Source: Myxococcales bacterium
GTDB taxonomy: Bacteria > Myxococcota > Polyangia > Polyangiales > Polyangiaceae
Direction of reading: 5' to 3'
DNA length: 19,145 nt
NCBI GenBank assembly: GCA_020430865.1
Contig: JAGQIY010000177.1
Coordinates: forward strand, 1 to 19,145
Shown here: positions 10,801-17,008 of the stretch, piece after piece
How the letters are laid out: every line of letters begins with the position of its first letter
How positions within the stretch are numbered: position 1 is the stretch's first letter
Notes under the pieces: model-generated
Seen by the model: the letters and a program-made list of their open reading frames with translations, nothing else
Told to the model about the DNA's origin: nothing
Databases searched by the model: none
Translations under genes and position numbers: made by a program

Positions 10801-13231
10801 GCAAGAGCGCTTCGAGATGGCGCTCGACCTGAACCCGGCTCACCTGCCGTCCCTGGCCGCCCTCCGCACCATTGCGATGGACGAAGCGGACTGGGATCGC
10901 GCGGCGCGCTACCTCGACCAGGAGCAGCTCAACACCGAGATGCCCCGTCAGCGCGCCAAGCTACTGGTGGAGCTCGGCAAGCTACGTGACGAGATGCTGG
11001 GTGAGCACGAGGCCGCCATCGAGGCCTATCAGCTGGCGATGCAGTGCGACGACGACTGCGAGGAGGCCGCGCTTCCTCTCGTCGAGGAGTACATGCGAAC
11101 CGAGCGCTTCCAGGAGGCGGAGCCGCTCGCGGAGCTCCTGGTTCGCAAGGGACGCAATCGTGAGCGCCACGAGCAGCACATGCTGAACAACTTGCTCGGC
11201 AAGGTGCTCTCGGCGGTGGGCAAGGACGAGAAGGCGCTCAAGGCCTATCAGGCCGCGCACCAGCTCGACCTCACGGATCAGGAGACGATCCGCGGGATCG
11301 CCGACGTGTCGTTCAGGCTCCAGGACTGGCCCAGCGCGCTGACCAACTACCAGAAGGTGCTCACCTCGCTCGGAGAGGACGAGGTCGATCAGCGCACGGA
11401 CGTCTACTACCGCCTCGGCTGCATCAAGCGTGAGCAGCAGCAGGTGAAGCAGGCGATCAACAACTTCGAGAAGGCGCTCGCGCTGAACTCGGAGCACCGC
11501 CCGACGCTCGAGGCGCTGGTGGAGGTCTACGCTCAGGCCAACGACTTCAAGCAAGTCGCGGCATACAAGCGGCAGATCCTCGATGGCATCTTCGATGGTG
11601 AAGAGCGCTTCGTCTTGCTCAATGACATCGCCGATGTCTGGGCTGGCAAGGAGAACAACGCGCCGAAGGCCATCGAGGCCCTCGAGGAGGCCCTGGAGCT
11701 GAAGCCTCAGGACCCGTCGCTGCTGCACAAGATCCTCGAGCTGTACCAGAAGGCCGAGGACTGGTCGAAGATGGTCGATACGCTGCAAGCGATCGCCGAC
11801 ATCAGCGACAGCGCGCAGGTCAAGTCGCGTTGCTTCAACACCATGGCGCAGCTCTATCGCGACAAGCTCGAGGATCCCGATCGCGCGGTCGAGCTGTTCA
11901 ACGAAGCGCTGGATCTGAACCCCGACTTCCTGAAGGCCTTCGAGCGCATCAACAAGATCCTGACACGCGAGAAGAACTGGAAGCAGCTCGAGCGCCAGTA
12001 CCGGAAGATGATCCACCGCGTCACCAACAAGGGGAAGGCGGACCTGGAGTACACGCTGTGGCACCAGCTCGGGTTGATCTATCGCGATCGTCTCCAGGAA
12101 ATGGAGAGCGCGGTGGGCGCTTTCAAGATGGCCTCCACCACCAAGCCCGATTCGCTCATGGATCGTCAGATCTTGAGCGAGCTCTACGAGGGTACGGAGC
12201 GCTTCGATGAAGCCATCGAGGAGCAGCGGAAGATCCTCGATCACAACCCACTGGACATCGATCCCTACCGGGCGCTCTACCGCCTCTACTTGCACAAGCA
12301 CAGCTACGACGAAGCGTGGACCCTGGCGGCGGCCATCGCCTTCATGGGCAAGGCAGACCAGGAGGAGATGCAGTTCTACGAGGACTACCGGCCTCAAGGC
12401 ATGCTGCAGGTGAAGGGGAGGCTCTCGAACGATCTCTGGACGCGGCAGCTGTTCCATCCGGACCTGAACCTCTACATCTCGAAGATCTTCGAGATGATCG
12501 TTCCCGCCGCCTTGAAGGCGAAGGTCGCGATGATGGCTCGTCAGCAGTCGCCCATCGATCCCCGCTTCAAGCAAGATCCAGCGACTTCGACGGTTACCTT
12601 CGCCAAGACCTTCGGCTGGGCAGGACAGGTGCTCGGTTTGAGCACGCCCGAGCTCTACGTTCGAAGCGACGTGAACGATGCTATCCGTGCGGTACCGCAC
12701 CTGCCTCCTGCATCGCTGGCGGGCAAAGCGGTGCTATCCGGGTTCCAGCCTCAGGAGCTGACGTTCATCTGCGGCAAGCACCTCGCGTCTTACCGACCCG
12801 AGATCTACATGCGGAACCTGTTCCCCACCCAGGCGGAGCTCACCGTGTTGCTGTTCGCTGGCGTGATGATCTCGGCGCCGAACACGCCGATGCCGCCAGA
12901 GAACGCGACGCAGATCCGCAACACCGCGCAGGAGCTGGCCAAGTACATGGATCCGGTGCAGATGGAGCACCTGCGCGCGGTCGTGAAGCGCTTCATCGAA
13001 GAAGGCGCGAAGGCCAACATCAAGCGCTGGGTCCAGGCAGCAGAGCTGACTCAGCTGCGTGCGGGCCTCCTCGTTTGCGGTGACCTCAGCATCGCTCGCA
13101 AGATCATCACCATGGAGCCAGCGATGCCTGGTGATCTGTCCCCAGAGGAGAAGATCAAGGAACTGTTGCTGTTCAGCGTGAGCGAGGAGTACGCCCAGCT
13201 GCGCAGCGCTCTGGGGATCGCGATCGGCTGA
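1892..13231 (+). CDS. giant TPR scaffold protein with C-terminal degenerate M48-like domain, 3,779 aa
   Basis: Likely a very large cytoplasmic protein-interaction scaffold; no signal peptide or membrane segment is visible. Residues 1-370 hold a first TPR block, 371-448 an acidic Ala/Glu/Asp linker, about 449-3482 a continuous TPR array, and about 3485-3779 a non-TPR domain. The array uses 36-residue helix pairs arranged as 72-residue doubles: [A-L-x-x-L-x-x-L-Y...W-x-x-L] followed by [E-R...Y-x-x-V-L-x-x-D-P]. For example L-Y-A-Q-T-E-R-W (4604) and L-Y-S-Q-T-E-N-W (4820) are exactly 216 bp apart. Dividing length by 36 gives roughly 90 TPR-sized units. The C-terminal domain resembles M48 zinc peptidases but lacks the catalytic motif (see findings). 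Start chosen at ATG 1892 with GAGGAAG upstream. Myxococcus AgmK/GltI of the gliding machinery is also a giant TPR protein; that link is only a hypothesis. Long leftward frames across this gene are shadows. Confidence 0.95.
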   Translation: MDLEARLNNLENSHEWHAMVEALEQGIAGAQDDGVKAQLHLKLGRLLRDRFLQGVKALKHFQDAFKLNNQLTEALEEARSVYWELGKLNMVQKLLELQLKNTSDDAAGSELCVLLGDVLTDQGDYDRATEAYAKALQLAAGQPSRASQMLEDVQVAPDQWQDHIGTLLRSAHGADDANGKAIAFLRASRVASRFAPEEVEGILGQAYAADPSGTVSGALFEGFLVSQDRTDSIVEAQRKVLDSDLDAATKAAVAYRFGVRWATRHQNLDLAKKLFEESLKADPTRDDAFNCLREIYAAEGNTARSLELAEQVASSTNGVNHAAALAAAGSIAWRQQGDLIRARGYFEQLAGVFPTHPALKAFEAQIGEELAPGDAGAVVAQAEADEELVVEEAGDETSAADQAVDEAGAPDEAALEVVEEELPAEELADVQEADDIPAEATGGDEAKIAELRDQLAKQEEAKRYHEYVKTLIELGDEVQDPVERVELYTQAADLYVNKFVNQAEAVKTYEKVLEVDPQNDGAIEYLRGMYEKRRDWEKLIALQKSQADFLPAGPERTAAYKEMAQLATERVKKPDVCIDLWAVVLNNDPDDVDALGSLAQLYERARDYEKLADVLEKQADLTFDTKEKIDILTKLGQVTGDRLKDDERAVEAYRTLLTLQPDDRRAQEQLKKRYVALGRWDDLETFYQDSGKWDEFIRVLESNESKTKDPEQSIKMLIKIAELWMTQKGKPDRAARAYEKILSLDEQNLDAAERLIPIYESANNPKGLSGAIEVKLVHEQNPSERLDLLRQVAALYEGRINDKTKAFERYLAAFELEPSDEQCQTDVERAAQQIGSWDALINSYRAAIESLTESGDAMGAINLRLRLGRVLVEEVQRVDEALIEYRAVYELEPENAQALSALEGLYAQTERWSDLLEVYGKKRDLAVEPEERKQILYGIARLHEERLSALDQAIETYRAVLEDDPVDTTALEALDRLYSQTENWGPYAEILSRRIELDVGENELIDLKFRLAKTQLEQLDDPAAALENYREILFLNQDHEGARAALEGLLEHETLRGEAASILEAIYEARGDWTKLIHALEILVLAAPDVDRQVELLRRIAQTSANQLGDLEKAFDAQARAVKADPAHGDARYEFEGLAQQANAWEQLLTIYSEVAEGLSDSDLARSYWMRLASIEEQLGKVDEAAKGYERVLALDPGDAEALQAMDALYRGHEKWSELIGVYRRRIELTQDGSEREGLYAQMAQVYEERLGQPADAIGAYREVLALDPASQVALRALDGLFSRQSMWPELAENLETQLGLAETEDEQLGLMLRLSALREQQMGLVEAAIEGYREVLERDPTNQAALSSLERLGRDQAHELMIAEILEPLYRQQGDFQKLIGVHEVQVRRADDVNRRVELLHQIAELYEDAAGDSNAAFDTLARALAADPAHEFTQEGLDRLARTTGRFTDLARVFEDLGAQQEDPELGSQLYTFAARVFVNDVGDVDRGIELFRKVLSIDPMNLAAAESLQTLFHSTERYSDMSLILQRKAQILEDMDAQKEALYQSATLEEEVLDRKENAIGVYQKILEIDPEDLRSVDALINLFLGLSRWEELLGVYSKKADLVMDTEERKLIYYQVGAVYERELSDVTRAIDTYQRVLELDPDDLTALGRLDVLYQSTQNWSELLSVLTHESELTADPAEAISYQYRIAELYEKHLDDVARAVELYRDILGIQPDHEPTLAALEGIKNGEVEALLASSVLEPVYDAMGEWARLISVLEVQVRFADDPFSKVDLLHRIARLYEENLGQHADAFQTYARAVAADNQNEESLGSLERLAMTIERWPAVAELYDQQLATLTDEPERLVELGLRVAQVYEVQLEDVDSAIARYRKVLEADPENQSAVRSLDRLFSQSERWAELADVLTREAEIGQTPDEILEFKYRLGQVYQMRLNDLDRAIDAYREVIGAAPEHVETLEALESLFAMGTKQLEIAEILEPLYQSTAEWEKLIRVHEAQLAHTQDADERMNMYYRIAEDAEERLMDPYQAFNVYVRAIKERPLDERTGEDIERLAAMIDGGWEQLANAYADVLGIEGLPVETQAAVGKRLARVFEEELADVTKAEETYRYVLSVAPGDQDSLANLDRIYSSLEQYAELAGVLEQRAVGAEEHEQVELWGRLGQVYEEALQRIPDAIRAYRKIFDELEPSNEEAIAALGRIYEQTEDWEALNKVYEREMETAVGDVAEAEIRAKMAHLAASRLGRIDDAVEGWKRVLDLRGEDPEALNALAGLYQHLGQWAELTDVLERQFDIAEDDEERVNVLTNRARLFIEQLGRDDEALETWQRVLDIDYANLPALRAVAQIWRTREDAQELVSALHAMIDRAAALLEADELKEVYRELGQTYGVKLEQPYDAADAWRQLLEVDPFDFEAMAELEKIYRLDEKWPEVVDVKMQRAEALQEPEEKIRELLEVTQIWKKEVNDYDQATAAFEKILTIDPAHTEAFEALERLHTAAGRWEPLIELYLNRLETREDVDERGDLLRRIAQVCEVHLQDPDQAFVGLLEAFGENYSDDETVRYLERMAQQTNRWPELIQNANQWLQETEDPQQKIMLCLRLGKWYGEDLGHFDYAKPYYAQIMQLDPNNVQVLRQMANIHRIGAQWQKMGEMLTRALDVAVSSEDRKAILCDLGELLDKHMGETDKGISFYKRALEVDPLCMPALEALERIYDERGNHQELVEILSRKVQGLEDSDRIAQHKLRMGGLYETALGDLERAGRQYREVLELDGGNLFAMRGLERIYEATQNWNELVDVLERQLDVVETERERVSVLLKLALIQEEQFLKADIAAQRLEQALEIDPADARAYVALERCYRRLKQWLDLINTYERHISEAASTDDKIELYGQIAQVYSDEVGDTDRAIDAYQNIVDLDDTNIPALEALSRLYEKQEDPARAIENMTRVADLTTDGGQRVEMYFRIGTALEQQLGDRITAQERFEMALDLNPAHLPSLAALRTIAMDEADWDRAARYLDQEQLNTEMPRQRAKLLVELGKLRDEMLGEHEAAIEAYQLAMQCDDDCEEAALPLVEEYMRTERFQEAEPLAELLVRKGRNRERHEQHMLNNLLGKVLSAVGKDEKALKAYQAAHQLDLTDQETIRGIADVSFRLQDWPSALTNYQKVLTSLGEDEVDQRTDVYYRLGCIKREQQQVKQAINNFEKALALNSEHRPTLEALVEVYAQANDFKQVAAYKRQILDGIFDGEERFVLLNDIADVWAGKENNAPKAIEALEEALELKPQDPSLLHKILELYQKAEDWSKMVDTLQAIADISDSAQVKSRCFNTMAQLYRDKLEDPDRAVELFNEALDLNPDFLKAFERINKILTREKNWKQLERQYRKMIHRVTNKGKADLEYTLWHQLGLIYRDRLQEMESAVGAFKMASTTKPDSLMDRQILSELYEGTERFDEAIEEQRKILDHNPLDIDPYRALYRLYLHKHSYDEAWTLAAAIAFMGKADQEEMQFYEDYRPQGMLQVKGRLSNDLWTRQLFHPDLNLYISKIFEMIVPAALKAKVAMMARQQSPIDPRFKQDPATSTVTFAKTFGWAGQVLGLSTPELYVRSDVNDAIRAVPHLPPASLAGKAVLSGFQPQELTFICGKHLASYRPEIYMRNLFPTQAELTVLLFAGVMISAPNTPMPPENATQIRNTAQELAKYMDPVQMEHLRAVVKRFIEEGAKANIKRWVQAAELTQLRAGLLVCGDLSIARKIITMEPAMPGDLSPEEKIKELLLFSVSEEYAQLRSALGIAIG
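5009..7889 (+). repeat. four hinge modules embedded in the TPR array
   Basis: A variant unit, with core [IV]-L-E-[AP]-[LIV]-Y followed by [GE]-[DE]-[WF]-x-[KR]-L-I and then L-L-x-x-I-A in most copies, begins its core at nt 5075, 5987, 7118 and 7820 (protein residues 1062, 1366, 1743, 1977). Spacings are 304, 377 and 234 residues. The first module is about 89 residues, 17 longer than the standard 72-residue double repeat. The outer limits given are approximate. Confidence 0.75.
12344..13228 (+). other. C-terminal pseudo-peptidase (M48-like) domain of the giant TPR protein
   Basis: Seen: after the last TPR (about residue 3482) comes a domain with P-E-L-Y-V-R, then N-D-A, then Q-E-L-T-F-I-C-G-K-H-L-A-S (E at 3622, K-H-L-A-S at 3629-3633), and later W-V-Q-A-A-E-L-T-Q-L-R-A-G-L-L (W3713, E3718). 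Known: M48 peptidases have P-E-[VL]-Y-V, N-A-F, E-L-x-x-V-L-A-H-E-L-x-H, and W-x-R-x-x-E-x-x-A-D-R-A-G-L-L in this order. Inferred: this is an M48 fold that lost both His and the catalytic Glu of HExxH and the Asp of ExxxD, keeping only the third-ligand Glu. Confidence 0.65.
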
Positions 13232-13266
13232 GCCCCCACCGCACGAGTGCTGCGGCGAGGTCTACT

Positions 13267-13296
13267 TCGCCGAGACGTACCTCGCCGAGACGTACC
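13267..13296 (+). repeat. 15 bp perfect tandem duplication
   Basis: TCGCCGAGACGTACC occurs at 13267-13281 and again at 13282-13296, directly after the giant gene and just before the shared terminator. The segment ACCTCGCC in it also pairs with GGCGAGGT at 13254-13261, so the region can fold. Confidence 0.8.
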
Positions 13297-13309
13297 TCAC
13301 CAACGCTGT

Positions 13310-13337
13310 GGAGCCGCAGGTTCATCCCTGCGGCTCC
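13310..13337. terminator. strong bidirectional terminator hairpin between convergent genes
   Basis: GGAGCCGCAGG (13310-13320) and CCTGCGGCTCC (13327-13337) form a perfect 11 bp GC-rich stem with a 6-base loop TTCATC. It lies 79 bp after the giant gene's stop and 121 bp beyond the stop of the leftward barrel gene, so it can end both. No T-tract follows on the + strand, which is common in GC-rich genomes. Confidence 0.7.
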
Positions 13338-13457
13338 GGCATTCCATGCGCCAGCTGTCCAGCGCCGTTCGACGCTCGCGGCACGTTACGGTGCGCCAAG
13401 CGGCCGTCCAATGAGCGCGGTCGCGCGCTCGAATATTGCCGCAGGGAAACTAGCGGC

Positions 13458-14231
13458 TCAGTGTCCTGGCAGGTCGAGACGCATGCGGAACCCGAAGATG
13501 GCTTGCCACTCCAGCGCGCCCCCCGGCGTTTCGCCATCGGAGCGGCTGACGTTCCGGGTGATATCGGCGCCAAGGAAGGGACCAAGGCCGAACTGCTTGG
13601 CAAGCATCCAGTCACCACCGAGCATGAGGTGCGCCACCACACCGCCATAGGTGACCGAGCCCTCGTCGAGCTCGAGCTTGGAGCTGCGGTAGCCGAGGCC
13701 CGCCATCGCGTAGGGATCGAAGCGCAGCCCCTGCACCAGGAAGTAGCTGGCCTGTAGCCCCGCCGCCCAGCTCGACAGCGAGCAGTCGGTGCAGTCCGGG
13801 TCATCGCCTCCGAACGCGCTGAACTGGCCCCACACACCAACCGCGACGTTGCGGTGGACCCCGTAGGCAAGCTGGGCGTCTAACCCCCAACCCGAGCTGA
13901 GGAGATCGTTGCTGTAGCGACCCGCCTCGATGCTTCCGAAGGGGAGGCTCAGGTAGCCACCGACGCCGGCGAGGAAATGACCGCTGCGCTGGTCGGTGGC
14001 GGGAGGGATCTTCGGCGGCTCGGGCTCGCTGTCGTCCTCGATGTCCTCTGGGGGCGCCTCTGCAACCTCGCCGTTGCCCCGACCCAGGCCCGGATCGAGG
14101 CTCGCCGAGCCGTCCAGTTCCTCGACGTCGTCCTGGGCCAGCGCCAGGCCAGGGAGCGTTCCGAGCAGCAGCCCAGCCAGCAGGCCGAGGACCAAACGCG
14201 GTGGCGCGCTCGCGGGTTTCCAGCCGATCAT
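13458..14231 (-). CDS. predicted outer-membrane beta-barrel protein, 257 aa
   Basis: Probably a small outer-membrane barrel of the OmpA/OmpW-like size class; no ligand can be assigned. Residues 1-32 form a Sec signal peptide with a hydrophobic core (RLVLGLLAGLLLGTLPG) and predicted cleavage after A-L-A (residue 32, before QDD). Residues 33-80 are an acidic, Pro-rich disordered segment. From about residue 84 to the end there are alternating Gly/aromatic strands (H-F-L-A-G-V-G-G-Y-L-S-L, W-G-L-D-A-Q-L-A-Y-G, Y-A-M-A-G-L-G-Y-R), consistent with about eight beta strands. A Cys pair C147/C150 (D-C-T-D-C) lies in what would be a loop. The last strand (A-I-F-G-F-R-M-R-L-D-L) is followed by P-G-H rather than a terminal Phe. 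No strong ribosome site precedes the ATG. Divergent from the FHA regulator, so co-regulation is possible. Confidence 0.88.
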   Translation of the reverse strand: MIGWKPASAPPRLVLGLLAGLLLGTLPGLALAQDDVEELDGSASLDPGLGRGNGEVAEAPPEDIEDDSEPEPPKIPPATDQRSGHFLAGVGGYLSLPFGSIEAGRYSNDLLSSGWGLDAQLAYGVHRNVAVGVWGQFSAFGGDDPDCTDCSLSSWAAGLQASYFLVQGLRFDPYAMAGLGYRSSKLELDEGSVTYGGVVAHLMLGGDWMLAKQFGLGPFLGADITRNVSRSDGETPGGALEWQAIFGFRMRLDLPGH

Positions 14232-14472
14232 GAGGCGGCACAGTTAGCACGCCAGCGACGCTGGACGACAACCGCTTTTTGCTCGAAAGCGGGTCGCTGA
14301 GCGGGCTCGACACCGGGGTTGCTCACAACCGCTCCAGTCAGGGGCTTTCTGGCTGGTTCGGGGGAGAGAGAGCCAGGCGCCTGCGGCGCCAGGGCGGTGC
14401 AAGACGCCGTAGGACACTCCGGGAGCGTGCTACGTAAGCAACCGAACGGCTCAGTGTCCGAGCAGTCCATGC
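14232..14472. promoter_or_regulatory. 241 bp divergent promoter region
   Basis: Must carry promoters for the leftward barrel gene and the rightward FHA regulator. I looked for a sigma-54 type GG-N10-GC element by eye and found none with correct spacing. A 5 bp inverted repeat GGTTG/CAACC lies at 14317-14330 and a TACGTA palindrome near 14432; either could be an operator, without further support. Confidence 0.4.
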
Positions 14473-15744
14473 ATGAGTCGGAGAGACGAGACCCAGGAGC
14501 TGCTGTGCGCTTCGCCGAGCGGCGCCTGGCTGATGGAAGTGACCACGCCAGCGCAGTCGTCCGTGGTGCGTATCGAACGCGGTCAGAACCTGATCCTGGG
14601 CAGCGCCGACGCGTGTGACGTGCTGATCGGCGATCCGACGGTGAGCGCACGGCACGCGGAACTGTGTTGGGGTGAGGACGGACTGGAGGTCAGGGATCTC
14701 GACTCGACGAATGGGCTGCGAGTTGGTTCCGCGAGGGTAAGAGGTGCGAAGCTGCTGGCCTCGGGAAGTCACTTCCAGCTTGGCCGGACGCTCGTGGTGC
14801 TGAGGAGCGAGGAGCCCGACGAGGCGGAGGCGAAGTTCGAGCCGGTGCCGGGCATCGTCGGGAACTCGGCTGCCATGCGGCGTGTGGCGCTGGAGATCCG
14901 GCGCGCCGCTCCGCTCAAGGCTCCAGTGCTGGTCGTTGGCGAGAGCGGCACGGGCAAGGACTTGGTGGCGACGGCGTTGCATCAGCTCTCCCAGCGTGGC
15001 GGTATGCTGGTGCCCCTTAACATGGGGAGCCTTACCGAGGGTTTGGCCGACGCCGACCTGTTTGGGCACACGCGCGGCGCGTTCACGGGCGCCATCGCCC
15101 AGCGCAGCGGAGCATTCGTGCTGGCCCACGGGGGAACGCTCTTCCTCGACGAGATCGCCGACCTGAGCCCGGGCCTTCAGGTGAAGCTGCTGCGAGTGGT
15201 CGAAGACGGCAGAGTGCGAGCCCTCGGGTCTACCGAGCATCGAGAGGTCGATGTGCGCGTGGTGTCGGCGACCTGGGCGAATCTGCACGAAAGGGTGGAG
15301 CAAGGTCGGTTCCGGGAGGATCTGTTGCACCGGATCTCCACGCTACTGATCCGCTTGCCACCGCTCCGGCAACGCAAGTCCGACATCGCCGCGCTGAGTC
15401 GCACCTTGCTCGCTCGCTACGCCGTCGAGTTTGGCGAGCTCAATCTGACGGACGCCGCGCTCTCGGGCTTGATGAGTCATGACTGGCCAGGAAACGTCCG
15501 CCAGCTGGGAAGTGTGCTCTATCGCTGCGCCCTGATGGCTCGCGCCGGGACGATCACGGCTCCAGACGTAGCGCAGGCCATTGGTTCGACGGCGCAACGT
15601 GCGAAGCCGGTCGCGTCCCCGGTGGATGCGCTGCGCGTCCTCAAGCAGCACGGCGGGAACGTGAGCGCGGCCGCCAGGGCGCTGCGCGTGCCGCGGAGTA
15701 CGTTTCGCGCCTGGTTGGAGCGAGCCGAGAACAGCGCGGCCTGA
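14473..15744 (+). CDS. FHA-domain sigma-54-dependent enhancer-binding transcription activator, 423 aa
   Basis: Activates RNA polymerase-sigma54 promoters by ATP hydrolysis, with an FHA domain in place of a response-regulator receiver. FHA spans about residues 32-112: L-G-S (42-44), S58, R60-H61, and D-S-T-N-G (77-81). The usual Gly-Arg phospho-Thr contact is L-G-S here, so Arg is missing. AAA+ core about 125-370: Walker A G-E-S-G-T-G-K (156-162), N183 at the Glu-switch place, G-A-F-T-G-A sigma54 loop (202-207), Walker B T-L-F-L-D-E (222-227), arginine-finger segment G-R-F-R-E-D-L (278-284), sensor [10 protein letters not shown] (338-345). A Fis-type helix-turn-helix covers 388-418. All catalytic motifs are intact. 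The FHA domain implies control by Ser/Thr kinase signalling, as for other myxobacterial activators of this type. Targets are unknown; the divergent barrel gene is the nearest candidate. Confidence 0.95.
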   Translation: MSRRDETQELLCASPSGAWLMEVTTPAQSSVVRIERGQNLILGSADACDVLIGDPTVSARHAELCWGEDGLEVRDLDSTNGLRVGSARVRGAKLLASGSHFQLGRTLVVLRSEEPDEAEAKFEPVPGIVGNSAAMRRVALEIRRAAPLKAPVLVVGESGTGKDLVATALHQLSQRGGMLVPLNMGSLTEGLADADLFGHTRGAFTGAIAQRSGAFVLAHGGTLFLDEIADLSPGLQVKLLRVVEDGRVRALGSTEHREVDVRVVSATWANLHERVEQGRFREDLLHRISTLLIRLPPLRQRKSDIAALSRTLLARYAVEFGELNLTDAALSGLMSHDWPGNVRQLGSVLYRCALMARAGTITAPDVAQAIGSTAQRAKPVASPVDALRVLKQHGGNVSAAARALRVPRSTFRAWLERAENSAA

Positions 15745-15753
15745 GACCAGATC

Positions 15754-15792
15754 GCGGACGGCCACACACCCTTGGGGCGCGTGGCCGTTCGC
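15754..15792. terminator. long bidirectional hairpin between convergent genes
   Basis: GCGGACGGCCAC (15754-15765) pairs with GTGGCCGTTCGC (15781-15792) over 12 positions with one G-U pair and a 15-base loop. It fills most of the 62 bp gap between the stops of the FHA regulator and the leftward PEGA gene, so it probably terminates both. Confidence 0.7.
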
Positions 15793-15806
15793 TTGGCGCC
15801 CACTGG

Positions 15807-17003
15807 CTAGAAGGCGCTACCGAAGGCGAAGCCCTTGTAGGTGTCGGTGATGACTGGGCTCGCGTAGGCGCGAGGGGCCCGCTTGCGCGTGGCGCTGGAC
15901 TCCGTCTTCTTTGCCGTCAGGAAATACCCTCCGACGATCACGCCAGCGCCAATTCCGGCAGCGACGAAGCCAACCGTGGCGACGGTCTTCTGCGTGTCTC
16001 CGGCGTCCACGTTGTCCTGCCACTTGGAGCACGCCTCCGCGTAGTGGGCGTAGACGGGGTTGGTCGGGGTGCAAGGCGGCGAGTTCGTACGGAAGTCCTG
16101 GTTTTTGCTGATTTCTTCCATCGTCGGCTCGCGTTGGGTCTCCGCGAAGATGGCCTCTCGGATACTGTCCGCGTCGCTGTAGTTGGCGCTCGAGGTCAGC
16201 GCGAAGACGACGCCGCTGATCAAGCCCACGACGACGAGGCCACCGCCGACGTAGGCCACGGGGCTCTTCTTGGCCCAGTCGATGAATGGCTCGCGGTTTC
16301 CGGCGGTGCTGACAGAGAAGCCGTTACCATCGTCCGGCGGAGGCTGCGGTCCGGTGCTGCCGCCCTCGGGTGGCGGAGTCGTTCCAGGGCCCCCGGCGGT
16401 TGGGCCGACTCCGACCGGGGCAGGGGCGCCTCCGAACGCCAGAGTCTGGGGAGAGGAGCCGCCCGCCACGGCGGTCACGTCCAGAACGGCGCTGTCCGAG
16501 CCCTTGCGTGCCTCCAGCTTGTGATTCCCCGGGGAAAGGTAGATCGGAGCGGGGAGCGGCGCGGTGCCCACTGGCTCCCCGTCGACGAACACCTGAGCGC
16601 CGGTGGGGGCAGTCACCGGCACGGACGCTACCTTGGCCTTGGCTGCCTCGAGCCCCTTCTGCGCCTCGCTGCGCTCGGCAGCGGATGCGGAGGGGTTCTC
16701 TCGCAGGAACTGATCGAAGTGCTGAGCGGCGTCCGCCTCATGCCCCGAACGCAGCTCGCTCTGCGCGAGGTTGAGCAAGACGGACGGGTGCTTCTTCAGC
16801 GCGTAGGCCTGAAGGAACGCGGCCCTTGCCTTCTCGTAGTCCTTCGCGTCGTAGTACTGGACGCCCTCCTGGAAGCGCTGGCGCGCCATCTCGGTCATCG
16901 CGTCTGCGCTCTGGGCGTGAGCCGTGCTGGAAACCAGTAAGGGCGCGGCGCACGCAGCGCTCAAGGTGAGGGCGAAAGCGAGGGAGTAAGCGCGGGTTCT
17001 CAT
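15807..17003 (-). CDS. TPR and PEGA-domain membrane protein, 398 aa
   Basis: Envelope protein of unknown job; similar proteins are frequent in myxobacteria. Residues 1-30 form a signal peptide with cleavage after A-H-A. TPRs lie at about 38-106 (V-Q-Y-Y-D-A-K-D-Y-E-K-A-R, then H-P-S-V-L-L-N-L-A-Q). A PEGA domain covers about 128-190, marked by A-P-T-G-A-Q-V-F-V-D-G-E-P-V-G (132-146); PEGA folds are small beta modules thought to bind envelope surfaces. A Gly/Pro-rich linker (191-225) leads to hydrophobic segments at 249-270 and 341-363, which flank a loop with C311 and C325. The tail is basic (K-K, R-K-R) and ends G-F-A-F-G-S-A-F. With a cleaved signal and two membrane passes the basic tail would be periplasmic, against the positive-inside rule, so topology is unsure. 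ATG 17003 has GAGG five bases upstream. Confidence 0.9.
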   Translation of the reverse strand: MRTRAYSLAFALTLSAACAAPLLVSSTAHAQSADAMTEMARQRFQEGVQYYDAKDYEKARAAFLQAYALKKHPSVLLNLAQSELRSGHEADAAQHFDQFLRENPSASAAERSEAQKGLEAAKAKVASVPVTAPTGAQVFVDGEPVGTAPLPAPIYLSPGNHKLEARKGSDSAVLDVTAVAGGSSPQTLAFGGAPAPVGVGPTAGGPGTTPPPEGGSTGPQPPPDDGNGFSVSTAGNREPFIDWAKKSPVAYVGGGLVVVGLISGVVFALTSSANYSDADSIREAIFAETQREPTMEEISKNQDFRTNSPPCTPTNPVYAHYAEACSKWQDNVDAGDTQKTVATVGFVAAGIGAGVIVGGYFLTAKKTESSATRKRAPRAYASPVITDTYKGFAFGSAF

Positions 17004-17008
17004 CGGAT

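Noticed and set aside
5054..12700. Long leftward open frames opposite the giant gene (5054-7267, 7595-8965, 9236-10843, 10982-12700)
   Set aside because: They are the antisense of repeated GAG/CTG/GCC codons in the TPR array. Their proteins are Leu/Val/Arg/His-rich without domains and stop and restart within the gene.
1892..13231. CRISPR-like or transposon-like DNA repetition
   Set aside because: The periodicity is coding, in steps of 216 bp, with degenerate units and no spacers; it reflects TPR protein repeats.
14232..14472. Sigma-54 promoter for autoregulation or for the barrel gene
   Set aside because: Candidate GG...GC pairs have spacings of 8, 9, 11 or 12 bases instead of 10.
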